DNA from: Winslowiella toletana
Lineage (GTDB): Bacteria; Pseudomonadota; Gammaproteobacteria; Enterobacterales; Enterobacteriaceae
Direction: 5' to 3'
Length of the DNA stretch: 64,000 nucleotides
Assembly: GCF_032164335.1 (NCBI RefSeq)
Contig: NZ_CP134152.1
Location: forward strand, 1,736,001-1,800,000
The position numbers were made by a program, and so were the translations under genes. Below the pieces are notes generated by a model. That model ran no database searches, was not told the DNA's origin, and saw nothing but the letters and a program-made list of their open reading frames with translations. The stretch's first letter is position 1. Every line of letters starts with the position of its first letter. Of this stretch, positions 23,138 through 33,705 are shown piece by piece.

Positions 23138-24811
23138 ATGACTGAATCTTTTGCTCAACTCTTTGAAGAGTCCCTGAAAGAAATCGAAACCCGTCCGGGT
23201 TCCATCGTTCGTGGTATCGTTGTCTCTATCGACAAAGATATCGTTCTGGTTGATGCGGGTCTGAAATCTGAATCTGCAATTCCTGCAGAGCAGTTCAAAA
23301 ACGCAGCCGGCGAACTGGAAATCCAGGTTGGTGACGAAGTTGACGTTGCTCTGGATGCAGTAGAAGACGGCTTCGGTGAAACCCTGCTGTCCCGTGAAAA
23401 AGCTAAACGTCATGAAGCTTGGATCACGCTGGAAAAAGCTTACGAAAACGCTGAAACTGTTACCGGTGTTATTAACGGCAAAGTCAAGGGCGGCTTCACT
23501 GTTGAGCTGAACGGTATTCGTGCGTTCCTGCCAGGTTCACTGGTAGATGTGCGTCCAGTGCGTGATACTCTGCACCTGGAAGGCAAAGAGCTTGAATTCA
23601 AAGTAATCAAGCTGGATCAGAAACGTAACAACGTGGTTGTTTCACGTCGTGCGGTTATCGAATCCGAGAACAGCGCAGAGCGCGATCAGCTGCTGGAAAA
23701 CCTGCAGGAAGGCATGGAAGTTAAAGGTATCGTTAAGAACCTCACTGACTACGGTGCATTCGTTGATCTGGGCGGCGTTGACGGCCTGCTGCACATCACT
23801 GACATGGCATGGAAACGCGTTAAGCATCCAAGCGAAATCGTCAATGTTGGCGATGAAATCAATGTCAAAGTACTGAAATTCGACCGCGAGCGTACCCGTG
23901 TATCACTGGGTCTGAAGCAGCTGGGCGAAGATCCATGGGTTGCTATCGCTAAACGTTACCCAGAAGGCACCAAGCTGACTGGTCGCGTGACCAACCTGAC
24001 TGACTACGGCTGCTTCGTTGAGATCGAAGAAGGCGTTGAAGGTCTGGTTCACGTTTCAGAAATGGACTGGACCAACAAAAACATCCACCCATCCAAAGTT
24101 GTTAACGTTGGTGATGTTGTGGAAGTTATGGTTCTGGATATCGACGAAGAACGTCGTCGTATCTCCCTGGGTCTGAAGCAGTGCAAATCTAACCCATGGC
24201 AGCAATTCGCAGAAACCCACAACAAGGGCGACCGTGTTGAAGGTAAAATCAAGTCAATCACTGACTTCGGTATCTTCATCGGCCTGGACGGCGGCATCGA
24301 CGGCCTGGTTCACCTGTCTGACATCTCCTGGAACGCTACCGGAGAAGAAGCAGTTCGTGAATACAAGAAAGGCGACGAAATCGCAGCTGTGGTTCTGCAA
24401 GTTGACGCAGAGCGCGAGCGTATCTCCCTGGGCGTTAAGCAGCTGGCAGAAGATCCGTTCAACAACTACATCTCTCTGAACAAGAAAGGTGCAATTGTTA
24501 ACGGTAAAGTGACTGCAGTTGACGCTAAAGGTGCTACAGTTGAATTAGCAGACGGCGTTGAAGGCTACCTGCGTGCTTCTGAAGCTTCACGTGACCGCGT
24601 TGAAGATGCAACTCTGGTTCTGAATGTTGGCGACGATGTTGAAGCTAAATTCACCGGTGTTGATCGTAAAAACCGCGTTGTTAGCCTGTCTGTTCGTGCG
24701 AAAGACGAAGCTGACGAGAAAGATGCTATTGCTACTGTTAACAACAAACAGGAAGAAAGCAACTTCTCCAGCGCTATGGCTGAAGCGTTCAAAGCTGCTA
24801 AAGGCGAGTAA
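23138..24811 (+). CDS. rpsA: 30S ribosomal protein S1
   Basis: S1 binds mRNA on the 30S subunit and is needed to start translation on structured messages. The 557-residue protein has six S1 repeats at about residues 21-87, 105-171, 192-260, 277-347, 364-434 and 451-520, visible as recurring [35 protein letters not shown] and [18 protein letters not shown]. The first two bind the ribosome and the rest bind RNA. Codon use is strongly biased to highly expressed codons. The length equals E. coli S1. It is followed by ihfB. Confidence 0.99.
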   Translation: MTESFAQLFEESLKEIETRPGSIVRGIVVSIDKDIVLVDAGLKSESAIPAEQFKNAAGELEIQVGDEVDVALDAVEDGFGETLLSREKAKRHEAWITLEKAYENAETVTGVINGKVKGGFTVELNGIRAFLPGSLVDVRPVRDTLHLEGKELEFKVIKLDQKRNNVVVSRRAVIESENSAERDQLLENLQEGMEVKGIVKNLTDYGAFVDLGGVDGLLHITDMAWKRVKHPSEIVNVGDEINVKVLKFDRERTRVSLGLKQLGEDPWVAIAKRYPEGTKLTGRVTNLTDYGCFVEIEEGVEGLVHVSEMDWTNKNIHPSKVVNVGDVVEVMVLDIDEERRRISLGLKQCKSNPWQQFAETHNKGDRVEGKIKSITDFGIFIGLDGGIDGLVHLSDISWNATGEEAVREYKKGDEIAAVVLQVDAERERISLGVKQLAEDPFNNYISLNKKGAIVNGKVTAVDAKGATVELADGVEGYLRASEASRDRVEDATLVLNVGDDVEAKFTGVDRKNRVVSLSVRAKDEADEKDAIATVNNKQEESNFSSAMAEAFKAAKGE

Positions 24812-24822
24812 TCGACCTGACT

Positions 24823-24848
24823 GTCCGGGTGGCGTAAGTCGCCCGGAC
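24823..24848 (+). terminator. Hairpin between rpsA and ihfB
   Basis: GTCCGGGTGGC (24823-24833) can pair with GTCGCCCGGAC (24838-24848) through two wobble pairs around a GTAA loop. No U tract follows, so it may be a weak terminator or a 3'-end stabiliser of the rpsA mRNA. Confidence 0.5.
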
Positions 24849-24899
24849 TCAGTAGTAAGCTGTCAAAACCTTTTCCATTAGGGATTAACCGGAGGATTT

Positions 24900-25184
24900 A
24901 TGACCAAGTCAGAACTGATTGAAAGACTTGCAGGCCAGCAGACTCATATTCCGGCGAAAGTCGTTGAGGATGCGGTTAAAGAGATGCTTGAGCATATGGC
25001 CACAACGTTGGCTGAAGGCGAACGCATCGAAATCCGGGGATTCGGCAGCTTTTCTTTGCACTACCGTGCACCTCGCACTGGCCGTAACCCGAAAACGGGT
25101 GACAAAGTGGATCTGGAAGGTAAATACGTTCCCCACTTCAAACCAGGCAAAGAGCTGCGCGATCGCGCAAATATCTACGGTTAA
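24900..25184 (+). CDS. ihfB: Integration host factor subunit beta
   Basis: IhfB pairs with IhfA to form the sequence-specific DNA-bending protein IHF, used in recombination, replication and transcription control. The 94-residue HU-family protein has the conserved beta-arm [21 protein letters not shown] with the intercalating proline in RNPKTG. It is nearly identical to E. coli IhfB. An AACCGGAGGA ribosome site precedes the ATG, and a strong terminator follows. Confidence 0.98.
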   Translation: MTKSELIERLAGQQTHIPAKVVEDAVKEMLEHMATTLAEGERIEIRGFGSFSLHYRAPRTGRNPKTGDKVDLEGKYVPHFKPGKELRDRANIYG

Positions 25185-25206
25185 GCAGCCGCGTAGCGGA
25201 TACGAT

Positions 25207-25237
25207 AAAACGACACCTCAGGGTGTCGTTTTTTTTT
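25207..25237 (+). terminator. Rho-independent terminator of ihfB
   Basis: The stem ACGACACC (25210-25217)/GGTGTCGT (25222-25229), with AAA before it, is followed by nine T residues. Confidence 0.95.
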
Positions 25238-25396
25238 GCCTGTTGCTCGCGTTTGCGTGCAACCTCACAGCGTTTTGTCGTCTGATGTCACGCTGAATGA
25301 TTTCCTGGAAGCCACTTTCCGCTATCACCCGATCACGGCTGCATTGCCGAGTCACTTCCGTCAAACTCCTGGCTCACCGCACAAGGAATGACGACA

Positions 25397-27655
25397 GTGA
25401 AATCCCTTACTCAGCTCTCCTGGATGATTATCTGCGCGACCCTGCCACTTTGTTGGCTACCGGAGCTGCCGCACAATAATTATCTGTGGCTGGCTGGCAT
25501 CCTCGCTCTGCTGATGCTGCTCAGCCGCTGGCGAACGGCACGAGTAGTGGCAACCGGGCTGCTGCTGTTTGTCTGGTGCTGTAGTATCGCTCGCCAGACG
25601 GTGGATCAGCTGGAGCAGCTTAGCGCGACGCCTGTCGAGGTCAGGGTTAAAATCGACAGTCTGATGAACGGCGGAGAACGGCTGAAAGTGCGCCTGCTTT
25701 CAGTTGACCAGCGGCCACTGTTTCCACCGGTATATGCGATTATTACTCCGCCTCAGCAGGCTGAACCTGCCTGCGTTGGTCAGCACTGGCAGATGACCCT
25801 GAATTTGAGGCCGGTTCACGCCCGTCTGAATCAGGGGGAATATGACCGGCAACGCCAGGCGCTGGCCAGTCAGACGCTTTTCACCGGCCGCGCGAGCGCT
25901 GCCCGGCTGTTGCAGCGCGAATGCAGCTGGCGACAAAAAATTATCGACAGTGCTAAGTCGCATTATCAGCATCTTCGCTGGCAAAGCGTGATGACTGCGC
26001 TGGCTTTTGGCGAGCGTGGGGAGATGACTGGCGACATAACCCAGCTATTGCGTGAAACCGGCACTGCACATCTGATGGCGATTTCGGGAATGCATATCGG
26101 GCTGGCGGCGATGTCCGGCTGGCTGCTGGCGCGTGGTCTGCAATTTTTTCTGCCCGCGCATTTAATCGGCTACCGGATGCCCCTGGCCGTCAGCCTGCTG
26201 GTGGCGCTGCTTTATACCTGGCTGTCGGGCGCTAACCCTCCGGCGGTCAGAGCGATGCTGGCACTGGCGTTGTGGTGTGGCCTGCGGCTGGCCGGGCTGC
26301 GCTGTAGCGGCTGGCAGGTGTGGAGCCTCTGCATCGGATTGATTCTGTTTTTTGACCCGTTAACCATCCTCTCCGACAGTTTCTGGCTATCAGCGCTGGC
26401 GGTGGCGGCTTTGCTGCTCTGGTATCAGTGGTTTCCACTGCCAGCCCGGTTTATGCGTGATAAACGCTGGTTATTGTTGCAGCTGCTTCATTTGCAGCTG
26501 GGAATGATGCTGCTGTTGATGCCGGTTCAGGGGTTTATTTTTCATGGCGTCAGCCTGAGCGCGTTAATCGCTAATGTGATAGCGGTACCGATTGTTTCGT
26601 TGATCAGCGTGCCGTTAATTTTGTTCAGTATGCTGACATCATTCAGTAGCTGGAGCTCGCTGAGTTGGTGGCTGGTGGATCGTTCACTGGCGCTGGTTAT
26701 CAATAGCTTACAGTTATTGCCCTCGGGCTGGTTAATGCTGAGTGAATCACAGGCACTCTGCAGCCTGCTGTGCTGGCTGGGATTAGTGATTTGGCGATTT
26801 GGCTGGTGGCACGCTTCTCCGGTTAGCATTGTCAGCTTGCTGCTGGCGCTACTCTGCTGGCGACAGAGCCTTCCGCAACCGGACTGGCGTATTGATATGC
26901 TGGACGTCGGGCATGGCCTGGCGGTGGTGATATCCCGACAGGGGAAGGCGGTCATCTATGATACCGGCAATCGCTGGCCTGGCGGCGATGCGGGTGAGCG
27001 GATCATTGCGCCCTGGCTGCGCTGGCAGGGAATTGAGCCACAGCAGATTATCCTGAGCCATATTCATCTGGATCATACCGGCGGTACTGCCAGCCTGTTA
27101 CGCGCCTGGCCACAGCTGACGGTGCGAAGCGCGCTGGGCCAGGCTGACCACTTGCCCTGTTACGCTGGCGAGCAATGGCAGTGGCAACACCTCAATTTCC
27201 AGGTGTTGTGGCCGGAACAAGGCAATCAGCGTGGCCAGAATGATGATTCCTGCGTGTTGCTGATTGATGATGGCAGGCACCGTATACTGCTGACGGGCGA
27301 TCTTGAAGCGGCTGGTGAAAGAGCGCTGGTTGCCCGCTATAAAACCGCATTACAGGCCGATATTATTCAGGTGCCACACCATGGCAGCCGCACATCTTCT
27401 GGTGCGTTGTTATTACGTAATGTTAAAGGCACGGCGGCACTGGCATCGGTCGCGCGTTTTAATGCCTGGCGTTTACCCTCGGCAGAAATTATTCAGCGCT
27501 ATCAGGATAATGGCTATCAATGGCATGACACCGCGCTCTCCGGGCAGTTGAGTGTGCAATTTATCAACGAAAATTGGCAGGTCAAAGGGTTAAGAGAGCA
27601 AATAATGCCCCGTTGGTATCATCAGTGGTTTGGCGTCCCCAGGGAATCCAGGTAG
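25397..27655 (+). CDS. ycaI: ComEC/Rec2-family membrane protein YcaI
   Basis: This 752-residue inner-membrane protein has an N-terminal DUF4131 part, a central competence domain with many membrane helices, and a C-terminal metallo-beta-lactamase-like domain with HIHLDHTGG and a later VPHHGSRTSS. ComEC proteins form the channel for single-stranded DNA uptake in competent bacteria; the E. coli protein is required for DNA uptake as a nutrient by some reports. Sequence divergence from E. coli YcaI is considerable. I chose GTG at 25397 (MKSLTQLSW) rather than ATG at 25388, because AAGGA is directly abutted to that ATG but ideally spaced for the GTG. Confidence 0.93.
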   Translation: MKSLTQLSWMIICATLPLCWLPELPHNNYLWLAGILALLMLLSRWRTARVVATGLLLFVWCCSIARQTVDQLEQLSATPVEVRVKIDSLMNGGERLKVRLLSVDQRPLFPPVYAIITPPQQAEPACVGQHWQMTLNLRPVHARLNQGEYDRQRQALASQTLFTGRASAARLLQRECSWRQKIIDSAKSHYQHLRWQSVMTALAFGERGEMTGDITQLLRETGTAHLMAISGMHIGLAAMSGWLLARGLQFFLPAHLIGYRMPLAVSLLVALLYTWLSGANPPAVRAMLALALWCGLRLAGLRCSGWQVWSLCIGLILFFDPLTILSDSFWLSALAVAALLLWYQWFPLPARFMRDKRWLLLQLLHLQLGMMLLLMPVQGFIFHGVSLSALIANVIAVPIVSLISVPLILFSMLTSFSSWSSLSWWLVDRSLALVINSLQLLPSGWLMLSESQALCSLLCWLGLVIWRFGWWHASPVSIVSLLLALLCWRQSLPQPDWRIDMLDVGHGLAVVISRQGKAVIYDTGNRWPGGDAGERIIAPWLRWQGIEPQQIILSHIHLDHTGGTASLLRAWPQLTVRSALGQADHLPCYAGEQWQWQHLNFQVLWPEQGNQRGQNDDSCVLLIDDGRHRILLTGDLEAAGERALVARYKTALQADIIQVPHHGSRTSSGALLLRNVKGTAALASVARFNAWRLPSAEIIQRYQDNGYQWHDTALSGQLSVQFINENWQVKGLREQIMPRWYHQWFGVPRESR

Positions 27656-27691
27656 AATGAGCGGCTACTTAAGTCTAAAGCTGGTTATATA

Positions 27692-29440
27692 ATGCATCTG
27701 GATAAAGATCTCTCGACATGGCAGACATTCCGTCGCCTCTGGCCGATGATCGCGCCGCACAAAGCAGGTTTGATAGTGGCAGCGATTGCACTGATCGTTA
27801 ACGCGGCTGGCGATACCTTAATGTTGTCACTGCTGAAACCTTTACTCGATGATGGTTTTGGTAAATCAGATAGCTCGGTTCTGCTTTGGATGCCACTGGC
27901 CGTGATTGGCCTGATGCTGATGCGCGGTATTTCTGGATTTGTTTCCAGCTACTGCATCTCATGGGTGTCCGGTAACGTAGTGATGAATATGCGTCGTCGC
28001 CTGTTCAGTCATATGATGGGGATGCCGGTATCGTTCTTTGACCAACAATCGACCGGCACTTTGCTGTCGCGCATTACCTACGACTCAGAGCAGGTTGCCT
28101 CATCCTCTTCCAGCGCACTGGTTACCGTCGTGCGTGAAGGGGCATCGATTATTGGCCTGTTTATCATGATGTTCTACTACAGCTGGCAGCTGTCGCTGAT
28201 TCTGATTGTGCTGGCACCGATTGTCTCGTTTGCGATTCGTCAGGTTTCCAAACGATTCCGTAATATCAGCAAGAATATGCAGAACACCATGGGTGAAGTG
28301 ACCACCAGCGCTGAGCAGATGCTGAAAGGGCATAAAGAAGTGCTGATCTTTGGTGGTCAGGAAATCGAAAGCAATCGCTTTGCAGCAGTCAGCAACAAAA
28401 TGCGCCAGCACGGTATGAAGCTGGTTTCTGCGTCATCGATTTCCGATCCTATCATTCAGTTGATCGCTTCAATGGCGCTGGCGTTTGTGCTGTATGCAGC
28501 CAGCTTCCCAAGCGTCATGGAAACCTTAACTGCCGGTACCATCACCGTGGTGTTCTCCTCAATGGTCGCGCTGATGCGCCCACTGAAGTCACTGACCAAC
28601 GTTAATGCGCAGTTCCAGCGCGGCATGGCGGCCTGTCAGACGCTGTTCTCTATCCTCGACAGCGAGCAGGAAGTGGATTCTGGTAAGCGTCAGATTGAAC
28701 GCGCTAAAGGTGATATCGAATTCCGTGACGTTACCTTTACCTATCCGGGACGCGAAAACCCGGCGTTACACAACATCAATTTAACCATTCCAGCCGGTAA
28801 AACCGTGGCTCTGGTAGGGCGGTCGGGTTCGGGTAAATCGACCATCGCCAGCCTGCTGACGCGTTTTTATGATATTCAGCAGGGCGAAATCCTGATGGAT
28901 GACCACGATCTGCGCGAATATACCCTGAGTTCGTTGCGTAATCAGGTTGGGCTGGTGTCGCAAAACGTTCATCTGTTTAACGATACTATCGCCAATAATA
29001 TCGCCTATGCGCGCAGCGAAGAGTACAGTCGTGAACAGATTGAGCAAGCGGCGATTATGGCGCATGCGATGGACTTTATCGGCAAAATGGAAAACGGCCT
29101 GGATACGGTGATTGGTGAAAATGGCGTGCTGCTTTCGGGTGGTCAGCGTCAGCGTATTGCCATCGCCCGTGCCTTACTGCGCGACAGCCCGATTCTGATC
29201 CTCGATGAAGCAACTTCGGCACTGGATACCGAGTCGGAGCGTGCGATTCAGTCAGCGCTGGATGAGCTGCAGAAAAATCGTACCTCACTGGTGATTGCCC
29301 ACCGCCTGTCGACCATTGAAAAAGCCGATGAGATTGTGGTGGTGGAAGATGGGCGCATTGTTGAGCGCGGCTCACATGAGCAGTTACTGAGTGAGAGAGG
29401 CGCCTACGCCCAGTTGCATAAGATGCAGTTTGGTCAATGA
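27692..29440 (+). CDS. msbA: Lipid A export ATP-binding/permease protein MsbA
   Basis: MsbA flips lipid A-core from the inner to the outer leaflet of the inner membrane. The 582-residue half-transporter has six N-terminal helices and a nucleotide-binding domain with Walker [10 protein letters not shown], signature [16 protein letters not shown] and Walker [13 protein letters not shown]. The length equals E. coli MsbA. Its stop overlaps the lpxK start by four bases (ATGA), so the essential msbA-lpxK pair is translationally coupled. Confidence 0.99.
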   Translation: MHLDKDLSTWQTFRRLWPMIAPHKAGLIVAAIALIVNAAGDTLMLSLLKPLLDDGFGKSDSSVLLWMPLAVIGLMLMRGISGFVSSYCISWVSGNVVMNMRRRLFSHMMGMPVSFFDQQSTGTLLSRITYDSEQVASSSSSALVTVVREGASIIGLFIMMFYYSWQLSLILIVLAPIVSFAIRQVSKRFRNISKNMQNTMGEVTTSAEQMLKGHKEVLIFGGQEIESNRFAAVSNKMRQHGMKLVSASSISDPIIQLIASMALAFVLYAASFPSVMETLTAGTITVVFSSMVALMRPLKSLTNVNAQFQRGMAACQTLFSILDSEQEVDSGKRQIERAKGDIEFRDVTFTYPGRENPALHNINLTIPAGKTVALVGRSGSGKSTIASLLTRFYDIQQGEILMDDHDLREYTLSSLRNQVGLVSQNVHLFNDTIANNIAYARSEEYSREQIEQAAIMAHAMDFIGKMENGLDTVIGENGVLLSGGQRQRIAIARALLRDSPILILDEATSALDTESERAIQSALDELQKNRTSLVIAHRLSTIEKADEIVVVEDGRIVERGSHEQLLSERGAYAQLHKMQFGQ

Positions 29441-30414
29441 TTGAGCGCATCTGGAGCGGACGTTCGCCACTCTGGCTGCTGCTGCTGCCATTCAGCTGGC
29501 TATATGGGCTGATCAGCAATGGTATCCGTCTGAGCTATCAGCTTGGCTGGCGCAAAGTGTGGCGTGCGTCTGTCCCGGTGGTGGTGGTCGGTAATCTGAC
29601 CGCCGGCGGCAATGGTAAAACGCCGGTGGTGATCTGGCTGGTGGAGGCGCTGCAACGTCAGGGCTTGCGCGTCGGCGTGGTATCACGTGGCTATGGCGGT
29701 AAGGCGGAACGCTATCCGTTGCTGCTGGATGCCGCGACAACCACGGCGCAAGCCGGTGATGAGCCGGTGTTAATTTATCAGCGCACTCAGGCGCCGGTGG
29801 CGGTTTCACCGGTGCGCCGTGAGGCGGTGCAGGCGCTGCAGTCAGGCGGTAATATTGATGTGATCGTCACCGACGATGGCCTGCAGCATTATGCGCTGGC
29901 GCGCGATTTTGAAATTGTGGTGGTGGATGGCGAGCGTCGCTTTGGTAACGGCTGGTGGTTACCGGCCGGGCCGATGCGTGAACGTGCCGGACGTCTTAAC
30001 AGTGTCGATGCGGTGATCGTGAATGGCGGCAGCGCCAGTGGTAATGAAATTGCTATGCAGCTGCAACCGGGCGCGGCAATTAACCTGAAAACCGGCCAGG
30101 CGCAACCGCTGTCAGCGTTTGACCAGGTGGTGGCCATGGCCGGTATTGGCCATCCCCCGCGCTTCTTCAATACGCTGGCGCAGCAGGGAGTAATGCCGAT
30201 CCGACAGCTGGCTTTTGCTGACCATCAGGCGTACAGCGAAGCTGAATTACGTGCGCTGACCACCGGCAGTCAGGCTCTGATTATGACGGAAAAAGATGCG
30301 GTAAAATGCCGTCAGTTTGCTCAGGATAACTGGTGGTATCTGCCGGTGGATGCACAGCTTAGCGCGGCGCCCGCTGCGGAACTGATTAATAAAATTGCCT
30401 CGCTCTGTCAGTAA
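29437..30414 (+). CDS. lpxK: Tetraacyldisaccharide 4'-kinase
   Basis: LpxK phosphorylates the 4' position of the lipid A disaccharide to make lipid IVA at the inner-membrane face. The 325-residue protein has an N-terminal membrane anchor ([15 protein letters not shown]), a P-loop [12 protein letters not shown] at residues 52-63 and the catalytic [12 protein letters not shown]. The start overlaps msbA by four bases. Confidence 0.98.
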   Translation: MIERIWSGRSPLWLLLLPFSWLYGLISNGIRLSYQLGWRKVWRASVPVVVVGNLTAGGNGKTPVVIWLVEALQRQGLRVGVVSRGYGGKAERYPLLLDAATTTAQAGDEPVLIYQRTQAPVAVSPVRREAVQALQSGGNIDVIVTDDGLQHYALARDFEIVVVDGERRFGNGWWLPAGPMRERAGRLNSVDAVIVNGGSASGNEIAMQLQPGAAINLKTGQAQPLSAFDQVVAMAGIGHPPRFFNTLAQQGVMPIRQLAFADHQAYSEAELRALTTGSQALIMTEKDAVKCRQFAQDNWWYLPVDAQLSAAPAAELINKIASLCQ

Positions 30415-30420
30415 TAACGC

Positions 30421-30445
30421 TTAGCGGCGAGTGATTAGCCGCTAA
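30421..30445 (+). terminator. Hairpin after lpxK
   Basis: TTAGCGGC (30421-30428) pairs exactly with GCCGCTAA (30438-30445) over a nine-base loop. There is no T tract. It separates msbA-lpxK from ycaQ and could be a weak terminator. Confidence 0.5.
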
Positions 30446-30477
30446 ACTTAAGGCATCTGATGATTCAGGATGCCAGA

Positions 30478-31689
30478 ATGTCCGAAACTGAACTCTCGCT
30501 TAATACTGCCCGAAAGCTGCATCTGGCAGCGCAGAATCTGCTGAAACCTCCGCCGCGCAAGGCGTTATATGATGACGTGGCGGCGGCAATCCGCCATATG
30601 TCACTGCTGCAAATCGATACTATTCATGTGGTCGCGCGCAGTCCTTACCTGGTGCTGTTTAGTCGGCTGGGCGCTTTTCCACCTGAGTGGCTGGAGATGA
30701 CGCTGGCCGAAGGCAAGCTGTTCGAATACTGGGCGCATGAAGCCTGTTTTATCCCCGTCGAAGATTACAAATTACTGCGCCACCGTATGCTGGCACCGGC
30801 CAATATGGGCTGGAAATATAACGCTGGCTGGGTAGAACAGCATCAGCAGGACATTCAACAGTTGATGCGGCATATTGAGCAGCATGGCCCGGTACGTTCG
30901 GCAGACTTCAGCGCGTCACCGGCCCAGAAACCCGGCTGGTGGTCATGGAAACCGCATAAGCGCCATCTGGAAAATCTGTTTACCGCTGGTGAAGTGATGG
31001 TAACTGAGCGCCGCAACTTTCAGCGTGTATACGATCTTCGGCGGCGAGTGTTGCCAGAGTGGGATGATGATTTGCATAGGCTCAGCGAGCCAGACGCGGT
31101 GCAACAAATGGTGCAAAACAGCATGCGGAGCCTCGGTATTTTCCGTGCTGAATGGCTGGCGGATTATTACCGACTGAAACGTGTGCCGGTGAAGCCGCTG
31201 TTATCGCAGGCGCTGGAGCGTGGTGAAGTGGTGGCAGTTAAGGTGGAAAAGCTCGGCATCATGTACTTACATCGCGGCTTGCTGCCGCTGCTGGAGCAGC
31301 CGTTACTGGCAACCGCCAGCGCGTTGTTATCGCCATTTGATCCGGTGGTCTGGGATCGTCGTCGCGCACTGGAACTGTTTAACTTCGATTATCGTCTTGA
31401 GTGTTATACGCCGGAAGCCAGGCGTAAATTTGGCTATTTTGTGTTACCGATTTTACATCGCGGCGCGTTAAAAGGGCGGCTGGACGCCAAAATGCTGCGC
31501 AAACAGCAGATACTGCAAATTAAAGCCATATGGCTGGAAGCGGGAGTTAAGGTTAATGCGAGTCTGGTGCGCGATTTGACCCGAACCCTGAACGACTTTG
31601 CCCGCTGGCAAGGGGCAGAGCAGGTGATCGTTGACCATGCACCTGCCGAACTCAGCAACTGCTGGGGACACGGCTGGCGATGTCTATAG
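30478..31689 (+). CDS. ycaQ: YcaQ (AlkX-type) DNA glycosylase
   Basis: YcaQ is a winged-helix (HTH_42) DNA glycosylase that in E. coli unhooks interstrand crosslinks made by nitrogen mustards. The 403-residue protein has the family catalytic Q-x-D motif in MSLLQIDTIHVVARSPY, plus conserved EYWAHEACF, RHRMLAPANMGWKY and LSPFDPVVWDR. I chose the ATG at 30478 (MSETELSL) by alignment to E. coli and the preceding CAGGA; an in-frame ATG at 30460, with AAGG before it, is a real alternative. It stands between lipid A and KDO genes, with no evident functional link. Confidence 0.92.
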   Translation: MSETELSLNTARKLHLAAQNLLKPPPRKALYDDVAAAIRHMSLLQIDTIHVVARSPYLVLFSRLGAFPPEWLEMTLAEGKLFEYWAHEACFIPVEDYKLLRHRMLAPANMGWKYNAGWVEQHQQDIQQLMRHIEQHGPVRSADFSASPAQKPGWWSWKPHKRHLENLFTAGEVMVTERRNFQRVYDLRRRVLPEWDDDLHRLSEPDAVQQMVQNSMRSLGIFRAEWLADYYRLKRVPVKPLLSQALERGEVVAVKVEKLGIMYLHRGLLPLLEQPLLATASALLSPFDPVVWDRRRALELFNFDYRLECYTPEARRKFGYFVLPILHRGALKGRLDAKMLRKQQILQIKAIWLEAGVKVNASLVRDLTRTLNDFARWQGAEQVIVDHAPAELSNCWGHGWRCL

Positions 31690-31788
31690 CGACTTTACGC
31701 TGGAACCCGAAGACGGACAATAACTGCTGTCCAGTCGGCTGTGATATGCTTGGATTCCTGATGAAATTGGGTCCATTACGGAGGAACC

Positions 31789-31971
31789 ATGGATCACCGT
31801 CTACTCGAAATTGTGGCTTGCCCAGTCTGTAACGGCAAACTCTACTATAACAAAGAACAGCAAGAGCTAATCTGTAAGCCGGATGGTCTGGCCTTCCCGG
31901 TACGCGACGGCATTCCGGTGCTGCTGGAAGTCGAAGCGCGCACCATGACGCTGGAAGAGACTAATCCATGA
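31789..31971 (+). CDS. ycaR: YcaR, UPF0434/Trm112-like small protein
   Basis: This 60-residue protein has an N-terminal zinc-ribbon-like CPVCNGKL with only one CxxC pair, and conserved [20 protein letters not shown], the Trm112/UPF0434 fold pattern. Its function in E. coli is unknown. A GGAGG ribosome site precedes the ATG, and its end overlaps the kdsB start by four bases, so it is coupled to KDO activation. Confidence 0.95.
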   Translation: MDHRLLEIVACPVCNGKLYYNKEQQELICKPDGLAFPVRDGIPVLLEVEARTMTLEETNP

Positions 31972-32714
31972 GTTTTGTGGCCATTATACCGGCACGTTTT
32001 GCATCGACACGTTTACCGGGTAAACCGTTGGTGGATATTCACGGTAAACCGATGGTAATCCATGTGATGGAGCGGGCGCTGGAATCGGGTGCCGATCGCG
32101 TTATCGTTGCCACCGATCATCCCGATGTCGCTGCGGCGGTGCAAGCTGCCGGCGGCGAAGTCTGTATGACGCGTGCCGACCATCAGTCCGGAACCGAACG
32201 CCTGGCGGAAGTCATCGATCATTATCAGTTTGCTGATGATACGGTGATCGTTAACGTGCAGGGGGATGAACCGTTAATTCCACCGGTGATTATTCGCCAG
32301 GTTGCGGATAACCTGACGCGCTCATCCGCCGGTATGGCGACGCTGGCGGTGCCGATTGACAGCGCCGAAGAAGCGTTTAATCCCAATGCGGTGAAGGTAG
32401 TCAGGGATGCGCAGGGCCACGCACTGTATTTCTCTCGTGCGCCGATTCCCTGGGATCGCGAGCAGTTTGCCAAATCGCGTGACACCATCGGTGATACTTT
32501 CCTGCGCCATATCGGCCTTTACGCCTATCGCGCCGGTTTTATCCGCCGTTACGTTACCTGGCAGCCGAGCCAGCTGGAGCAAATTGAGCTGTTAGAGCAG
32601 CTCAGGGTGCTGTGGTATGGCGAGAAGATCCACGTTGATGTGGCGCAAGCCATTCCCAGCGTTGGCGTTGATACAGCCGAAGATTTACAGCGGGTCCGCG
32701 AGGCGATGCAGTAA
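31968..32714 (+). CDS. kdsB: 3-deoxy-manno-octulosonate cytidylyltransferase
   Basis: KdsB makes CMP-KDO from CTP and KDO for the lipopolysaccharide inner core. The 248-residue protein begins [21 protein letters not shown], the nucleotide-binding signature of the family, and has [10 protein letters not shown] and the C-terminal [11 protein letters not shown]. It overlaps ycaR by four bases (ATGA). Confidence 0.98.
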   Translation: MSFVAIIPARFASTRLPGKPLVDIHGKPMVIHVMERALESGADRVIVATDHPDVAAAVQAAGGEVCMTRADHQSGTERLAEVIDHYQFADDTVIVNVQGDEPLIPPVIIRQVADNLTRSSAGMATLAVPIDSAEEAFNPNAVKVVRDAQGHALYFSRAPIPWDREQFAKSRDTIGDTFLRHIGLYAYRAGFIRRYVTWQPSQLEQIELLEQLRVLWYGEKIHVDVAQAIPSVGVDTAEDLQRVREAMQ

Positions 32715-32725
32715 CCTCTTTAGTG

Positions 32726-32747
32726 GGGCGGCGTTCTCCCGCCGCCC
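32726..32747. terminator. GC-rich hairpin between convergent kdsB and elyC
   Basis: GGGCGGCG (32726-32733) pairs with CGCCGCCC (32740-32747) over a six-base loop. No clear T tract follows on either strand. In E. coli K-12 ycbJ follows kdsB here; it is absent. Confidence 0.6.
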
Positions 32748-32802
32748 TGGTCAAAACCCTACCTCTTGCCTGCCGGCAGATCGAAGCCGAAAAGTTATCC
32801 TG

Positions 32803-33579
32803 CTACTCCGCAGGTTGAATCTTATCGGCTTTCAGCCACTGCCACACCAGCCCCAACGACTCATACCAGGCGCGATCGCTGTGGCTCAGGTATAGCGGGG
32901 AAGGCAGCACTTTTTCCCACCAGTTTAAGGGAGAATCAATTGCCATCTGATTCGCCGGAGCGGCAATCGGCTTCAGCCCTTGCGCATGAAAAAAGTTCAT
33001 CGCCCGGCGCATATGGTTGGCCGAAGTCACCAGCAGAAACGGCTGGTCGCCAATGGCCCGCTTCACTTCCCGTGCTTCCTCTTCGGTATCGACTGGCTTA
33101 TTCAGCGTAATGATCGCCTCATCCGGCACGCCTAAGGTCTTTGCCACTCGCGCCCCAGCTTCGGCAGTACTGACAGGATTACCCTGTGCGGCGTAACCGG
33201 TAAAAATCATTTTCGATCCCGGATTGTCGCGCCACTGGCGCACTCCTTCAACCAGCCGTGGCAAACTGTTGTTGATCAGATTGGAGCCGGGTGCCCAGTG
33301 CGGATTCCAGGTGTAGCCTCCGCCTAACACCACCACATAAGCCACTTTCTGGCCGCCATTCCACGTCGGATAGCGATCTTCAAGCGGTTTCAGCAGGCGA
33401 TCGGCTACCGGTTGCAGGCTGATTAACAGCAGGATTAACCAGCCAGAAGAGAGTATAATTTTGCCGGTTTTCTGCCAGCGGCCGAACCAGAGCAGAAAAA
33501 TGCCGATTGCCATCACGGCAAGCAGCAAAGGCAGGGGCAGCAGCAGGCCACCGACGACTTTTTTAGCGGTAAAAAGCAT
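32803..33579 (-). CDS. elyC: Envelope biogenesis factor ElyC
   Basis: ElyC is an inner-membrane DUF218 protein that influences the recycling or use of the undecaprenyl-phosphate carrier, and so peptidoglycan assembly, at low temperature in E. coli. The 258-residue protein has two N-terminal membrane segments (VVGGLLLPLPLLLAVMAIGI and IILSSGWLILLLISL) and a periplasmic DUF218 domain with VVVLGGGYTWNP, MIFTGYAAQGNPVSTAEAGA and LVTSANHMRRAMNFF. It is transcribed divergently from cmoM. Confidence 0.95.
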   Translation of the reverse strand: MLFTAKKVVGGLLLPLPLLLAVMAIGIFLLWFGRWQKTGKIILSSGWLILLLISLQPVADRLLKPLEDRYPTWNGGQKVAYVVVLGGGYTWNPHWAPGSNLINNSLPRLVEGVRQWRDNPGSKMIFTGYAAQGNPVSTAEAGARVAKTLGVPDEAIITLNKPVDTEEEAREVKRAIGDQPFLLVTSANHMRRAMNFFHAQGLKPIAAPANQMAIDSPLNWWEKVLPSPLYLSHSDRAWYESLGLVWQWLKADKIQPAE

Positions 33580-33705
33580 TAAAACGGACTCCTTTTGTCC
33601 GAAAAAACATCATCCAGGAGCGAAGCGATGAGTGAAAGGTTCATTCTCTGCCAGTGTATGCCAAAATAGTCGTTTCTATTACGGCAGAATCCGTGGAGCC
33701 GAGCT

